Assembly: GCA_017527435.1 (NCBI GenBank)
Contig: JAFXQB010000012.1
Location: 100,609-164,608, forward strand
Direction: 5' to 3'
DNA length: 64,000 nt
Source of the DNA: Salinivirgaceae bacterium
GTDB taxonomy: Bacteria; Bacteroidota; Bacteroidia; Bacteroidales; SZUA-534
The notes below the pieces were generated by a model. That model ran no database searches and had not been told where the DNA came from. It worked only from the letters and a program-made list of their open reading frames with translations. Position 1 is the stretch's first letter, and the number at the start of each line of letters is the position of its first letter. The position numbers were made by a program, and so were the translations under genes. Of this stretch, positions 43,601 to 51,461 are shown piece after piece.

Positions 43601-44191
43601 TCGGGCGAGGACGTAAACATCTTTGTAATTGATACTGAGGTATATTCGAACACTGGCGGTCAGTCGTCGAAGGCTACACCGCTGGGTGCAATCGCCAAAT
43701 TCGCCGCAAGCGGAAAACGCGTTCGCAAGAAAGACCTTGGTATGATTGCCACCACCTACGGCTATGTTTATGTGGCTCAGATTGCAATGGGTGCCGACCA
43801 AGCACAAACGCTGAAGGCTTTGAAAGAGGCCGAGGCTTACCACGGACCATCAATCGTGATTGCTTACGCACCTTGCATCAACCACGGTTTGAAGGCTGGT
43901 ATGGGCAAGAGTCAGGCCGAAGAGGCTAAGGCCGTTGAGTGCGGCTACTGGCATCTGTGGCGTTTCAACCCCGATTTGGCTAAGGAAGGCAAGAATCCGT
44001 TCATTCTCGACTCGAAAGAGCCTGATTGGTCGAAGTTCCAAGATTATCTTATGGGTGAGGTTCGCTTCAACTCGGTTAAGAAAATGTTCCCGAACGAGGC
44101 CGACGAACTCTTCAGCGCCTGCCAGGAAATGGCCAAACTGCGCTACCAAAGTTATGTGCGTATGACCAAAATGGATTATTCGGCAGAATAA
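40631..44191 (+). CDS. nifJ: Pyruvate:ferredoxin (flavodoxin) oxidoreductase
   Basis: 1186 residues, the single-chain homodimeric form. It oxidises pyruvate to acetyl-CoA and CO2 and passes electrons to ferredoxin or flavodoxin, a central step of anaerobic Bacteroidales metabolism. Domains in order: pyrimidine-binding part ([17 protein letters not shown]), transketolase-like domain II, gamma domain (from about 420, [18 protein letters not shown]), two 4Fe-4S clusters ([18 protein letters not shown] and [15 protein letters not shown], about 695-760), TPP-binding domain ([50 protein letters not shown]). Codon use is strongly biased, fitting high expression. Confidence 0.97.
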   Translation: [1186 protein letters not shown]

Positions 44192-44210
44192 CATCTGCTT
44201 GAGATAGCGA

Positions 44211-44238
44211 AAAAGCCCGACGGTGACGTCGGGCTTTT
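44211..44238 (+). terminator. Rho-independent terminator of the pyruvate oxidoreductase gene
   Basis: AAGCCCGACG-GTGA-CGTCGGGCTT followed by further T residues. Confidence 0.92.
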
Positions 44239-44302
44239 TTTGTTGGTGAGTGGAAGAGCGTTAGTGATAAAGGGGGGGCAACTAACCCATTCACAAATAA
44301 TA

Positions 44303-45316
44303 TTACTCTTCGTATGTCAATGTGTAATAATATCTTGTGGTTGTATTCCCATTGTCATCATAATTTTCATTTGTGTATGTTACAATGTTGTTTTTGTATA
44401 CAAAGTTAGTATTCTTGCTCGTTAATATATTGTTGTAATAGAATGTGGATTCTATTAAATTTACTTCATCGTTGTATTCATAATATTCTTCTGTGATGTT
44501 GGTGCCCCAAGATACTCCTGTTGCATTATATTTATGATATGAGATATATTCTCGATTTGAATCGGTGTATACAGTCTCATTATAAAGATTCATATTCTCT
44601 TCACCATGATAATATGAAATTTGTAATGTAATTGACTGATTCCCATCGATACTTGTTTGAATAAACCATGTTGGAATTCCGTCTGACGTGCTTTCTGTTG
44701 TGGTTTCTATTATATTACCATTGCCGTCGTATTTGTATGAACATTTTATTTCTTCGATACTTTTTTGACCGTCAGCTTCAACAACTTCAGATTTTGATGA
44801 TACCATATATTTGAGGTCAGAGTCTGTGTAAACTTCGGTTCCATCAGTTTTTTTAGTTCCTTTGTCAGTGTATTGTGTGGTAGAAAAATTCACAGTGTTC
44901 CCGTTGTACTCATATCGGCTTTCTCTTATCAATTTATCATTTTGATATACAGTAACTTCCCTTCCATGTTGGTCATATCGGTACTTGTTTTTTTCTTTCA
45001 CTTCTCCATCGTTGATAAATACATATTCAAGAGGATCACCGTTGGCATTGAATTCTTCTGTGGTAACTGAAGAAACAATGCCGTCATCAATGTGTGTTGT
45101 CTCTTTTTTGATGCGATTACCGTTTGCATCGTATTTGTACTCTTCCTTTTCTTGATATACGATACCATCCACAGTCCATTCACGAAGTTGCGACAATAGC
45201 ATTTTTCGTTCAGTGGTAATGGTAACATCGTTGTCATCGTCAATTAATGAGCAACCGCTAAATGCCAAAGCAATCGTTAAATAGACTGATAATCCAGGTT
45301 TTAACATCTTTTTCAT
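44303..45316 (-). CDS. Lipoprotein with RHS/YD-like repeats
   Basis: 337 residues from ATG at 45316, which begins MKKMLKPGLSVYLTIALAFS with lipobox FSGC; the longer frame lacks a signal. The mature chain has repeated Tyr-Asp type units: YKYDANGNRIKKET, YRYDQHGREVTVYQ, YEYNGNTVNFS, YKYDGNGNIIETT, HKYNATG, YEYNDEVNLIES. YD repeats in RHS proteins form a beta shell; here the number is small and no toxin tip is present. Bacteroidetes have many such surface lipoproteins of unknown role. AT-rich. The gene is downstream of the GT2 gene on the same strand, 123 bases apart. Confidence 0.78.
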   Translation of the reverse strand: MKKMLKPGLSVYLTIALAFSGCSLIDDDNDVTITTERKMLLSQLREWTVDGIVYQEKEEYKYDANGNRIKKETTHIDDGIVSSVTTEEFNANGDPLEYVFINDGEVKEKNKYRYDQHGREVTVYQNDKLIRESRYEYNGNTVNFSTTQYTDKGTKKTDGTEVYTDSDLKYMVSSKSEVVEADGQKSIEEIKCSYKYDGNGNIIETTTESTSDGIPTWFIQTSIDGNQSITLQISYYHGEENMNLYNETVYTDSNREYISYHKYNATGVSWGTNITEEYYEYNDEVNLIESTFYYNNILTSKNTNFVYKNNIVTYTNENYDDNGNTTTRYYYTLTYEE

Positions 45317-45439
45317 ATCGTACGATTTTATTGATTTTCTGACTTGTTCGTGAAATATGGAATACAACAATACTACAAATCTATATAATTCCGACATTAT
45401 TATCCCTTTTGTGGCATTTTTTTATGACAAATGGATGAA

Positions 45440-46459
45440 TTATCGAATGTTGAGTTGGCTGAACAACTTTTTGCTTTTCAAGTAGTAGCCAATGACAATG
45501 CTGCCGTTGTAGCACTCGTTGTGGTTGTTGGTTTTGCGCGATGCTTGCAGGGCTTTACGTTTGGTGCGAAGAGCGCCGATTGCTTTGTAAAAGGCGATGT
45601 GCGCCCGCAGAACCGCCCCAAAGAACCCGAATTGCAGTTTGGCAAGATAGAGTCCGGTCGACAGGCCGTCGAGAATCATGCGGATAATGAGTGTTCGGTG
45701 GAATCCTTTGTCCGGAAGATTCTTATAGAGCATGAAAAGATTGTTGCGGTAGTTGAGGAATAGTTTGCGGGGATTGTCGTTGGGCAGTGTTCCGCCGCCA
45801 ACATGGTAAACCACCGACTGTGGCACAATGGCAATGCGGTAGCCCATGTTTTTCAGCCGCCAGCAAAGGTCAATTTCTTCCATGTGGGCAAAGAAATCGC
45901 TGTCGAGACCGCCTGCTTCAGTGTATAATTTGCTTCTGACAAACAGGCACGCACCTGTGGCCCAGAACACATCGCGGGTGTCGTCATATTGGCCGTTGTC
46001 GCGCTCGATGCTGCCCAAAATGCGCCCGCGGCAGAACGGGTAGCCGTACTTGTCGATGAATCCGCCAGAGGCGCCGGCATACTCAAAATCGGTCTTATTG
46101 TTGTATGCGAGCAGTTTGGGCGCACATGCGGCCACATCGGGGTTGGCGTCCATATAATTTGTAAGCGGCTCAAGCCAGCCCGCTGTTACTTCGACATCAG
46201 AATTGAGCAGTACAAAATATTCAGCGTCAATAGCTTCAAGAGCCTTGTTGTAGCCGCCGGCAAAGCCGAAGTTTTGGTCGAAACACAGTACTTTGACCGA
46301 AGGAAATCGCTCGCGCAGAAAGTCGATGCTGTTGTCGGTTGAGCCATTGTCGGCCACCCACACATCGGCCCCGGCCGAAAACTCAACCACCGACGGAAGA
46401 AACTTTTCAAGAAATCCCTTTCCGTTCCAATTCAATATTACAACTGCGGTTTTTGCCAT
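45440..46459 (-). CDS. GT2 family glycosyltransferase (rhamnosyltransferase-like)
   Basis: 339 residues from ATG at 46459; the longer frame from 46573 is not family-like. GT-A fold: TAVVILNWNGKGFLEKFLPS, VADNGSTDNSID, the DXD-like NSDVEV, then GACLFVRSKLYTEAGGLDSD, HMEEIDLCWRLKNMGY and VYHVGGGT. This is the WbbL-like subgroup that transfers rhamnose or a similar sugar to lipid-linked glycans or O-antigen at the inner membrane. Divergent from the next GT2 gene with 174 bases between starts. Confidence 0.88.
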   Translation of the reverse strand: MAKTAVVILNWNGKGFLEKFLPSVVEFSAGADVWVADNGSTDNSIDFLRERFPSVKVLCFDQNFGFAGGYNKALEAIDAEYFVLLNSDVEVTAGWLEPLTNYMDANPDVAACAPKLLAYNNKTDFEYAGASGGFIDKYGYPFCRGRILGSIERDNGQYDDTRDVFWATGACLFVRSKLYTEAGGLDSDFFAHMEEIDLCWRLKNMGYRIAIVPQSVVYHVGGGTLPNDNPRKLFLNYRNNLFMLYKNLPDKGFHRTLIIRMILDGLSTGLYLAKLQFGFFGAVLRAHIAFYKAIGALRTKRKALQASRKTNNHNECYNGSIVIGYYLKSKKLFSQLNIR

Positions 46460-46633
46460 AGCCAGGTAGTTATTGCCAGACAAAAATATGAAAAATAGGA
46501 TAGAAGCCGATGACTTATGTGGTAGCGGGCAAACATTTCTAACATATTTGTTTTTTTTAATTTTGATATGCATATCTGTATTGTGGTTGAAAAAATTATT
46601 TTTGCCAATGTTTTAATCATAATAAATCGGAAA

Positions 46634-47584
46634 ATGATAAACGGCAGCTCCATTGCGGTAGTAATACCATGTTACAAGGTTGAGCGGCATATTGAGAAAG
46701 TGGTGTCAGATATTCCGCAATTTGTTGACCATATAATTTTAGTCAACGATTGCTCACCGGACAATACATTGTCGATACTGAATAAAATTGCATCGGTTGA
46801 TGCCCGGGCAATTGTGACTTCCAATGCGAAAAACATGGGTGTTGGCGGGGCAATGCTTACGGGGTTTAAGTCGGCTTTGCAGATAGGGTGCGACGTGGTT
46901 GTCAAAATCGACGGCGATGGTCAGATGGATTGCAGTTACATTGAATCAATGGTGTCCAAAATGTCTGATGATGTTGACTATGTAAAGGGCAATCGGTTTT
47001 TCGACAGAAAAATGCTGTCGGCAATGCCTTGGGTGCGCCGATTCGGAAATATGGGTATTGGATTCTTGGTAAAAATGGCATCAGGCTATTGGGAGATATC
47101 GGACCCGACAAACGGTTTTTTCTGTATTAAGGCTGGCACTATTCAAAAAATTGAAACTCAACGAATTGCTAATCGATTTTTCTTTGAAAGTTCGTTGCTT
47201 ATTGAATTGTATTATACAGGTGCAGTGATAAAAGAGATTTCGATGCCTGCGATTTATGCTGATGAGAAATCGAACCTGTCTGTTTTCAAGACATTGCTGA
47301 CGTTTCCGCCAAAATTGTTGCACGCATTCAATAGGCGAATATTGTTGCGGTATTTTGTGTTTGACTTCAACATATGCTCGCTCTACATACTGTTTGGTGT
47401 GCCGATGTTTTTGTTTGGTGTGATATTCGGAGTTGTTAGGTGGATTCAGTTTGCATCAGTAAATACACCGGCACCGACAGGAACAATCATGATTCCTGTG
47501 CTTGCCGTAGTGTTGGGCTTCCAACTTCTGCTTGCGGCTGTTCAATTTGACATTACATCAAAGAATCCTTTTAACAAGAATTGA
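46634..47584 (+). CDS. GT2 polyprenyl-phosphate glycosyltransferase (DPM1/GtrB-like)
   Basis: 316 residues from ATG at 46634. The GT-A domain has IAVVIPCYKVERHIEKVV, VNDCSPDNT, KIDGDGQMD (DXD) and SDPTNGFFCIKA. Two C-terminal membrane segments (YILFGVPMFLFGVIFGVV and IPVLAVVLGFQLLLAAV) fit GtrB-type enzymes that load a sugar on undecaprenyl phosphate. The next gene begins one base after this stop and encodes a GT-C type membrane protein, the natural user of such a lipid-linked sugar. I infer that both form a donor/transferase pair for an envelope glycan. Confidence 0.88.
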   Translation: MINGSSIAVVIPCYKVERHIEKVVSDIPQFVDHIILVNDCSPDNTLSILNKIASVDARAIVTSNAKNMGVGGAMLTGFKSALQIGCDVVVKIDGDGQMDCSYIESMVSKMSDDVDYVKGNRFFDRKMLSAMPWVRRFGNMGIGFLVKMASGYWEISDPTNGFFCIKAGTIQKIETQRIANRFFFESSLLIELYYTGAVIKEISMPAIYADEKSNLSVFKTLLTFPPKLLHAFNRRILLRYFVFDFNICSLYILFGVPMFLFGVIFGVVRWIQFASVNTPAPTGTIMIPVLAVVLGFQLLLAAVQFDITSKNPFNKN

Positions 47585-47585
47585 A

Positions 47586-48962
47586 ATGTTGACATTGATA
47601 TCTGTTAAACAAAAGATAACCAAAAATATAAGTCTTGTTTTTATCTTGCTTCTGGCTTGCTTTCTTGTATTCAAATTGTTCAATTCGCATCGTTACCGCC
47701 AGCCGGAAAAAGTTATTGCCAACGATGTGATTTCTTATTACGCATATTTGCCGGCCACTTTCATTGAGCACGATTACACTTTGAATTTTATGAAACGCGA
47801 GCATCGCGGTACCTATTGGCCCGAGATTCTTGAAGACGGCACAAGAGTCATAAAGACTACCATGGGATTAAGTATGCTCTATTGTCCGTTTTTTATTGTT
47901 GCTGACGCTGTTGCCCCCAAAATGGGCTATGAAGCCGATGGCTTTTCATTACCTTATGCCTTTGCGTTGTCGTTTGCTTGCTTGTTTTATGTGATTGCGG
48001 GCTGTATATTTTTACGAAAGGTGCTTCTACGGCGCTTCAGCGAATTGGTGACAACCGTAACTTTGTGCATAGTAACTTTATGCACCAATTTGTACTGGTA
48101 CACAATTTATGAGCCAGCCATGTCACATGCCTTCAATTTTGCGCTGATTTGTCTGTTTTTATTTTTGACAGAATGCTGGCATGACAAGCCAACTTGGGTC
48201 AATTCGGTTTTTGTGGGATTGACAGTAGGGTTGATTTCTCTCATTCGCCCAACTAATGGCATTGTGGTGATTTATTTCTTGATTTATAATGTGTTCAATT
48301 TCGAAACTTTGAAACAAAAAATTGACATATATCTTAAAAATGCTTTAAAGATTGTTTGTGTGGCATTCGTGGCATTGGCAGTTTGGCTACCACAAATAAT
48401 GTATTGGCATTCGCTCACTGGCCACATTTTCTTCTATTCATACACTGATAATGAAGGATTCTTTTTCAGTCATCCGGTATTTTTGAGAGGTTTGTTCGGA
48501 TTCCGCAAGGGATGGCTGCTCTATACCCCGTCAATGATTTTGGGTGTTGCGGGAATTGTATTGCTGTTCCGAAGATTCAAAGAGTATTCTTGGGCTGTAT
48601 CTGTTTTCATGTTTTTGAATCTGTATATAATGCTGTCGTGGTGGTGCTGGTGGTATGGCGGCAGTTGCGGACTTCGTGCTGCCATTGACTGCTACGGAAT
48701 TATGGCCATCCCGATGGCGGCATTTATTGCTTGGATAGGAAGTCGGACGGTTAAACTGAAGATACCGCTTATCTGCATTGCTATCGCATTGTCAGGATTG
48801 TCATTTTTCCATAATCTGCAATACAAGCATGGCTCAATTCATTGGGACTCAATGAGCAAGGCCGCTTATTTTGATTCGTTCGGACACTTGCGTCAGTCCG
48901 AGAATTTCCAAAACTTATTGCAAGAGCCCGATTACGCGGCAGCAAAGCAAGGCGACCGATAA
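47586..48962 (+). CDS. Polytopic GT-C type glycosyltransferase-like membrane protein
   Basis: 458 residues from ATG at 47586. About ten to eleven membrane segments. The first extracytoplasmic loop, after an N-terminal membrane segment, carries ANDVISYYAYLPATF with an acidic residue, as GT-C transferases place their catalytic Asp or Glu; FRKGWLLYTPSM and WWCWWYGGSCGLRAAIDCY follow in later loops. Such enzymes take sugars from polyprenyl phosphate on the periplasmic side. Coupled to the GtrB-like gene upstream (1-base gap). Acceptor unknown. Convergent with the sulfatase-like gene. Confidence 0.8.
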   Translation: MLTLISVKQKITKNISLVFILLLACFLVFKLFNSHRYRQPEKVIANDVISYYAYLPATFIEHDYTLNFMKREHRGTYWPEILEDGTRVIKTTMGLSMLYCPFFIVADAVAPKMGYEADGFSLPYAFALSFACLFYVIAGCIFLRKVLLRRFSELVTTVTLCIVTLCTNLYWYTIYEPAMSHAFNFALICLFLFLTECWHDKPTWVNSVFVGLTVGLISLIRPTNGIVVIYFLIYNVFNFETLKQKIDIYLKNALKIVCVAFVALAVWLPQIMYWHSLTGHIFFYSYTDNEGFFFSHPVFLRGLFGFRKGWLLYTPSMILGVAGIVLLFRRFKEYSWAVSVFMFLNLYIMLSWWCWWYGGSCGLRAAIDCYGIMAIPMAAFIAWIGSRTVKLKIPLICIAIALSGLSFFHNLQYKHGSIHWDSMSKAAYFDSFGHLRQSENFQNLLQEPDYAAAKQGDR

Positions 48963-48963
48963 T

Positions 48964-48997
48964 AGGAGAAGAAAGTTCTTCTTCAGCGTTTTTTTGC
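48964..48997 (+). terminator. Possible terminator between convergent genes
   Basis: AGAAGAA-AG-TTCTTCT hairpin followed by TCAGCG and seven T. The stem is A/T-rich and the T run is offset, so confidence is low. Confidence 0.35.
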
Positions 48998-49004
48998 GTA
49001 CAAG

Positions 49005-51461
49005 TTATTCCACGCAGTCGATGTTTACATACAGATTGTCGTAAGTCATCCGCGACTTGTGGTTGTTCCAAATGTAGAGTTTGAAAATGTCGCCATCGAT
49101 TTTTCCTTCGAAAACTATTGTGGTTCTGAAAACAAATGATTCTTTATTGCCAGTATTTTTGATTTCATTTTCTTGATCTTCAATAGGAACAGCCAAATAG
49201 TAACTATGCTCGCCGTTCTTTTCGCACACAATCTTTGGCAATGTGGCTGATGTGTCGAGGCTCTGCAGTGAGAATCTTACATCAACTTTAAGTTTTTGGC
49301 AGTCGCGTGTCAGTGTGATATTGGGACATATTGCGCCGAACGTTGTACTACTGTCAATCATTAGGCATTTGTCGCCGTCAATGGTGGTCAGTTGTGCCTT
49401 AAATGAGTCATCGGTCAGGTTGTTAAAATCCGTATTGATGTGGTACAAAGTGGCAATGCTGTTTTTGTCGGGTTTGATAAGGTAGTCATTCGACACATAG
49501 CGGCTGAGTATTCTATAGTTGTCAAGAGTATGGTTGATTGAGTCGCAAACGTTTTGATTGTCAATTTGTTTGAGCATCATATTCTTGCTTACCGAAAACA
49601 GTCGGTTGCTGCTTACAAACAACGTGTCTGATAGAAAACTAACCAAATCGCGGTTGTCCATCATAAAAGCCAATTTCTTTTTGCTGCTGAAATTAGATGT
49701 GGTATCGAAAACCGAACCAATCCAATGACAATATTCTGAGGTTTTAAAGTTGTAATTATTTGATAAATAAGCGATTGTTGACGGAGTGATATCGAGGTGT
49801 GATACGATGCTTTCCATTGTTTTGTGTTGTTTCAACAATGGCGAATAAATAATCAGAGGCACATTATATCGCATGAGTATGTTGTCCATATTCAGCAAAG
49901 GATACATTCTGTGGTCGCCAGTGATTACGAAAATAGTGTTTTCGAAATCGGGGCGGCTGCGGTAGTAGTCGAACAGTCTCCTGACGCACTCGTCGGTGTA
50001 CATAAAGCATGCAAAAATGTTCAGGTTTGCATTGATGTTTTTCAGCTCCTGCTTGTTTGTAGATGTGGCACGTTGGGCGGCCAACTTCTTGTATTTTTCT
50101 ATTTGGGGAAGGTCGAACGGCTCATGTGTGCTGAGAGTCAGATAGATATCGGCGGTTGGCGCATTGCTTGTCTCTGTTTTTTTATGGTTGATGGCCAACT
50201 CGAACATTTCTCCATCATCGAGCCCCCAGCGATGATTCTCTTTCAGCGCATTGTTTCGGGTACTGTCTGATGTCCCAGGTGTGGCTTTCAGAATATAACC
50301 TATATGATTGCTTAACAAAAATTTGTCTTGGCCGTCGAATGCAGGGCTGCCACCATAAAAGAACGATGTGTGGTAGCCGTTTGCGGCAAGTTCTTTCAGT
50401 AGCGAGTTGTGATCTGGGATGGGTTCCCACATGTTGGCAAATCCGCATTTGCCGTGAGGGGCCGATGCCAGAATGGCCGGCAGTGCGCCGTAGGTGCGTT
50501 CGGTAGTTGAAAGGCAGTTTTTCCAAAATAGTCCGTTTGCTGCAAGGCTGTCGATGAATGGTGTGAAGGAAACTTCAGGATTATCAACGCCTGTGAGCTT
50601 GCGGCCAAATCCTTCAATCACAATAAACACAAAATTAGGCATTTGGCCATTGCTGGTCAGGCTGAGGAACGAACCAAGAACATCATTGTCATCGGCTTTG
50701 CGCCAAAACGGATATTTAGTATCGGCAAATTCGAAATTGTCAAGCAACGAGTGGTATTGCCGTGCGGCGTTGGTAATTTCATCGGCATTGGGGGCCGGCT
50801 CATCATTATTAATGTGGTCGGTAATGTTGATGAATGAGTATGTAAACTGATTGACTGCCAAATAGAAATCGGCGTGAGACCGATACCCGACTTCGTTACG
50901 CACAATATTGCGGTAGCGGAATCCGAATGATAACCAGGCCGATAGAAGCAAAAGAACCACGGGAGTTACGATGTGGAGTTTTACTTTTTTTGCGCCACAA
51001 ATCAAACAGATAGTCAGGCCAATGCTCAAGGCCACATTTGCAATTGAACCAAGCGAGACCGATGTTGATTGCAGCACAATGCTTTTGACTTCGGATGGTG
51101 AGTAGGTGAACAATATATGGTCGAGGGGGCGCGACATTATGCAGAAATATTCGGTGAGCAGGCTTGTGGCCAATGCGTAGAGAACGATTGCAGAGCCAGC
51201 GATAATCCGGGCGGTTTTTGGTGCAAAAAAATGCACAAGGCAATAGGGAAGGAATGTTGCTATTGCTACAGAACCGGTTAGCACAACGTCGAATTTCACC
51301 CCCGACATAATAGTCCAGAATATTTCTGTTTCGGGTCTTAGCCTGATTGAAGTGATTGCATAGAACATCAATCTGAGAATCAGCATCGTGGCGGCAAATG
51401 TCAGATTGACTTTTGTCCACGATTTAATGGATTCCTGTATTTTTAATTTCGTTTCCATCAT
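49005..51461 (-). CDS. LTA synthase-like membrane sulfatase-fold protein (second of tandem pair)
   Basis: 818 residues. Five N-terminal membrane helices (about 15-175), then an alkaline-phosphatase/sulfatase-fold domain facing the periplasm (about 250-560): FVFIVIEGFGRKLTG (metal-binding Glu), CLSTTERTYGALPAILAS (nucleophile Thr region), THEPFDLP and FVITGDHRMYP (metal-binding Asp-His). The last 240 residues form an extra beta-rich domain ending DNLYVNIDCVE. Enzymes of this type transfer phosphoglycerol or phosphoethanolamine to glycans, rather than hydrolyse sulfate. Start ATG at 51461 overlaps the stop of the paralogue upstream by four bases (ATGA). Confidence 0.85.
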   Translation of the reverse strand: MMETKLKIQESIKSWTKVNLTFAATMLILRLMFYAITSIRLRPETEIFWTIMSGVKFDVVLTGSVAIATFLPYCLVHFFAPKTARIIAGSAIVLYALATSLLTEYFCIMSRPLDHILFTYSPSEVKSIVLQSTSVSLGSIANVALSIGLTICLICGAKKVKLHIVTPVVLLLLSAWLSFGFRYRNIVRNEVGYRSHADFYLAVNQFTYSFINITDHINNDEPAPNADEITNAARQYHSLLDNFEFADTKYPFWRKADDNDVLGSFLSLTSNGQMPNFVFIVIEGFGRKLTGVDNPEVSFTPFIDSLAANGLFWKNCLSTTERTYGALPAILASAPHGKCGFANMWEPIPDHNSLLKELAANGYHTSFFYGGSPAFDGQDKFLLSNHIGYILKATPGTSDSTRNNALKENHRWGLDDGEMFELAINHKKTETSNAPTADIYLTLSTHEPFDLPQIEKYKKLAAQRATSTNKQELKNINANLNIFACFMYTDECVRRLFDYYRSRPDFENTIFVITGDHRMYPLLNMDNILMRYNVPLIIYSPLLKQHKTMESIVSHLDITPSTIAYLSNNYNFKTSEYCHWIGSVFDTTSNFSSKKKLAFMMDNRDLVSFLSDTLFVSSNRLFSVSKNMMLKQIDNQNVCDSINHTLDNYRILSRYVSNDYLIKPDKNSIATLYHINTDFNNLTDDSFKAQLTTIDGDKCLMIDSSTTFGAICPNITLTRDCQKLKVDVRFSLQSLDTSATLPKIVCEKNGEHSYYLAVPIEDQENEIKNTGNKESFVFRTTIVFEGKIDGDIFKLYIWNNHKSRMTYDNLYVNIDCVE

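Noticed and set aside
44303..45316. RHS polymorphic toxin
   Set aside because: There are only about six YD-like units, a lipoprotein signal and no C-terminal toxin domain or immunity gene.
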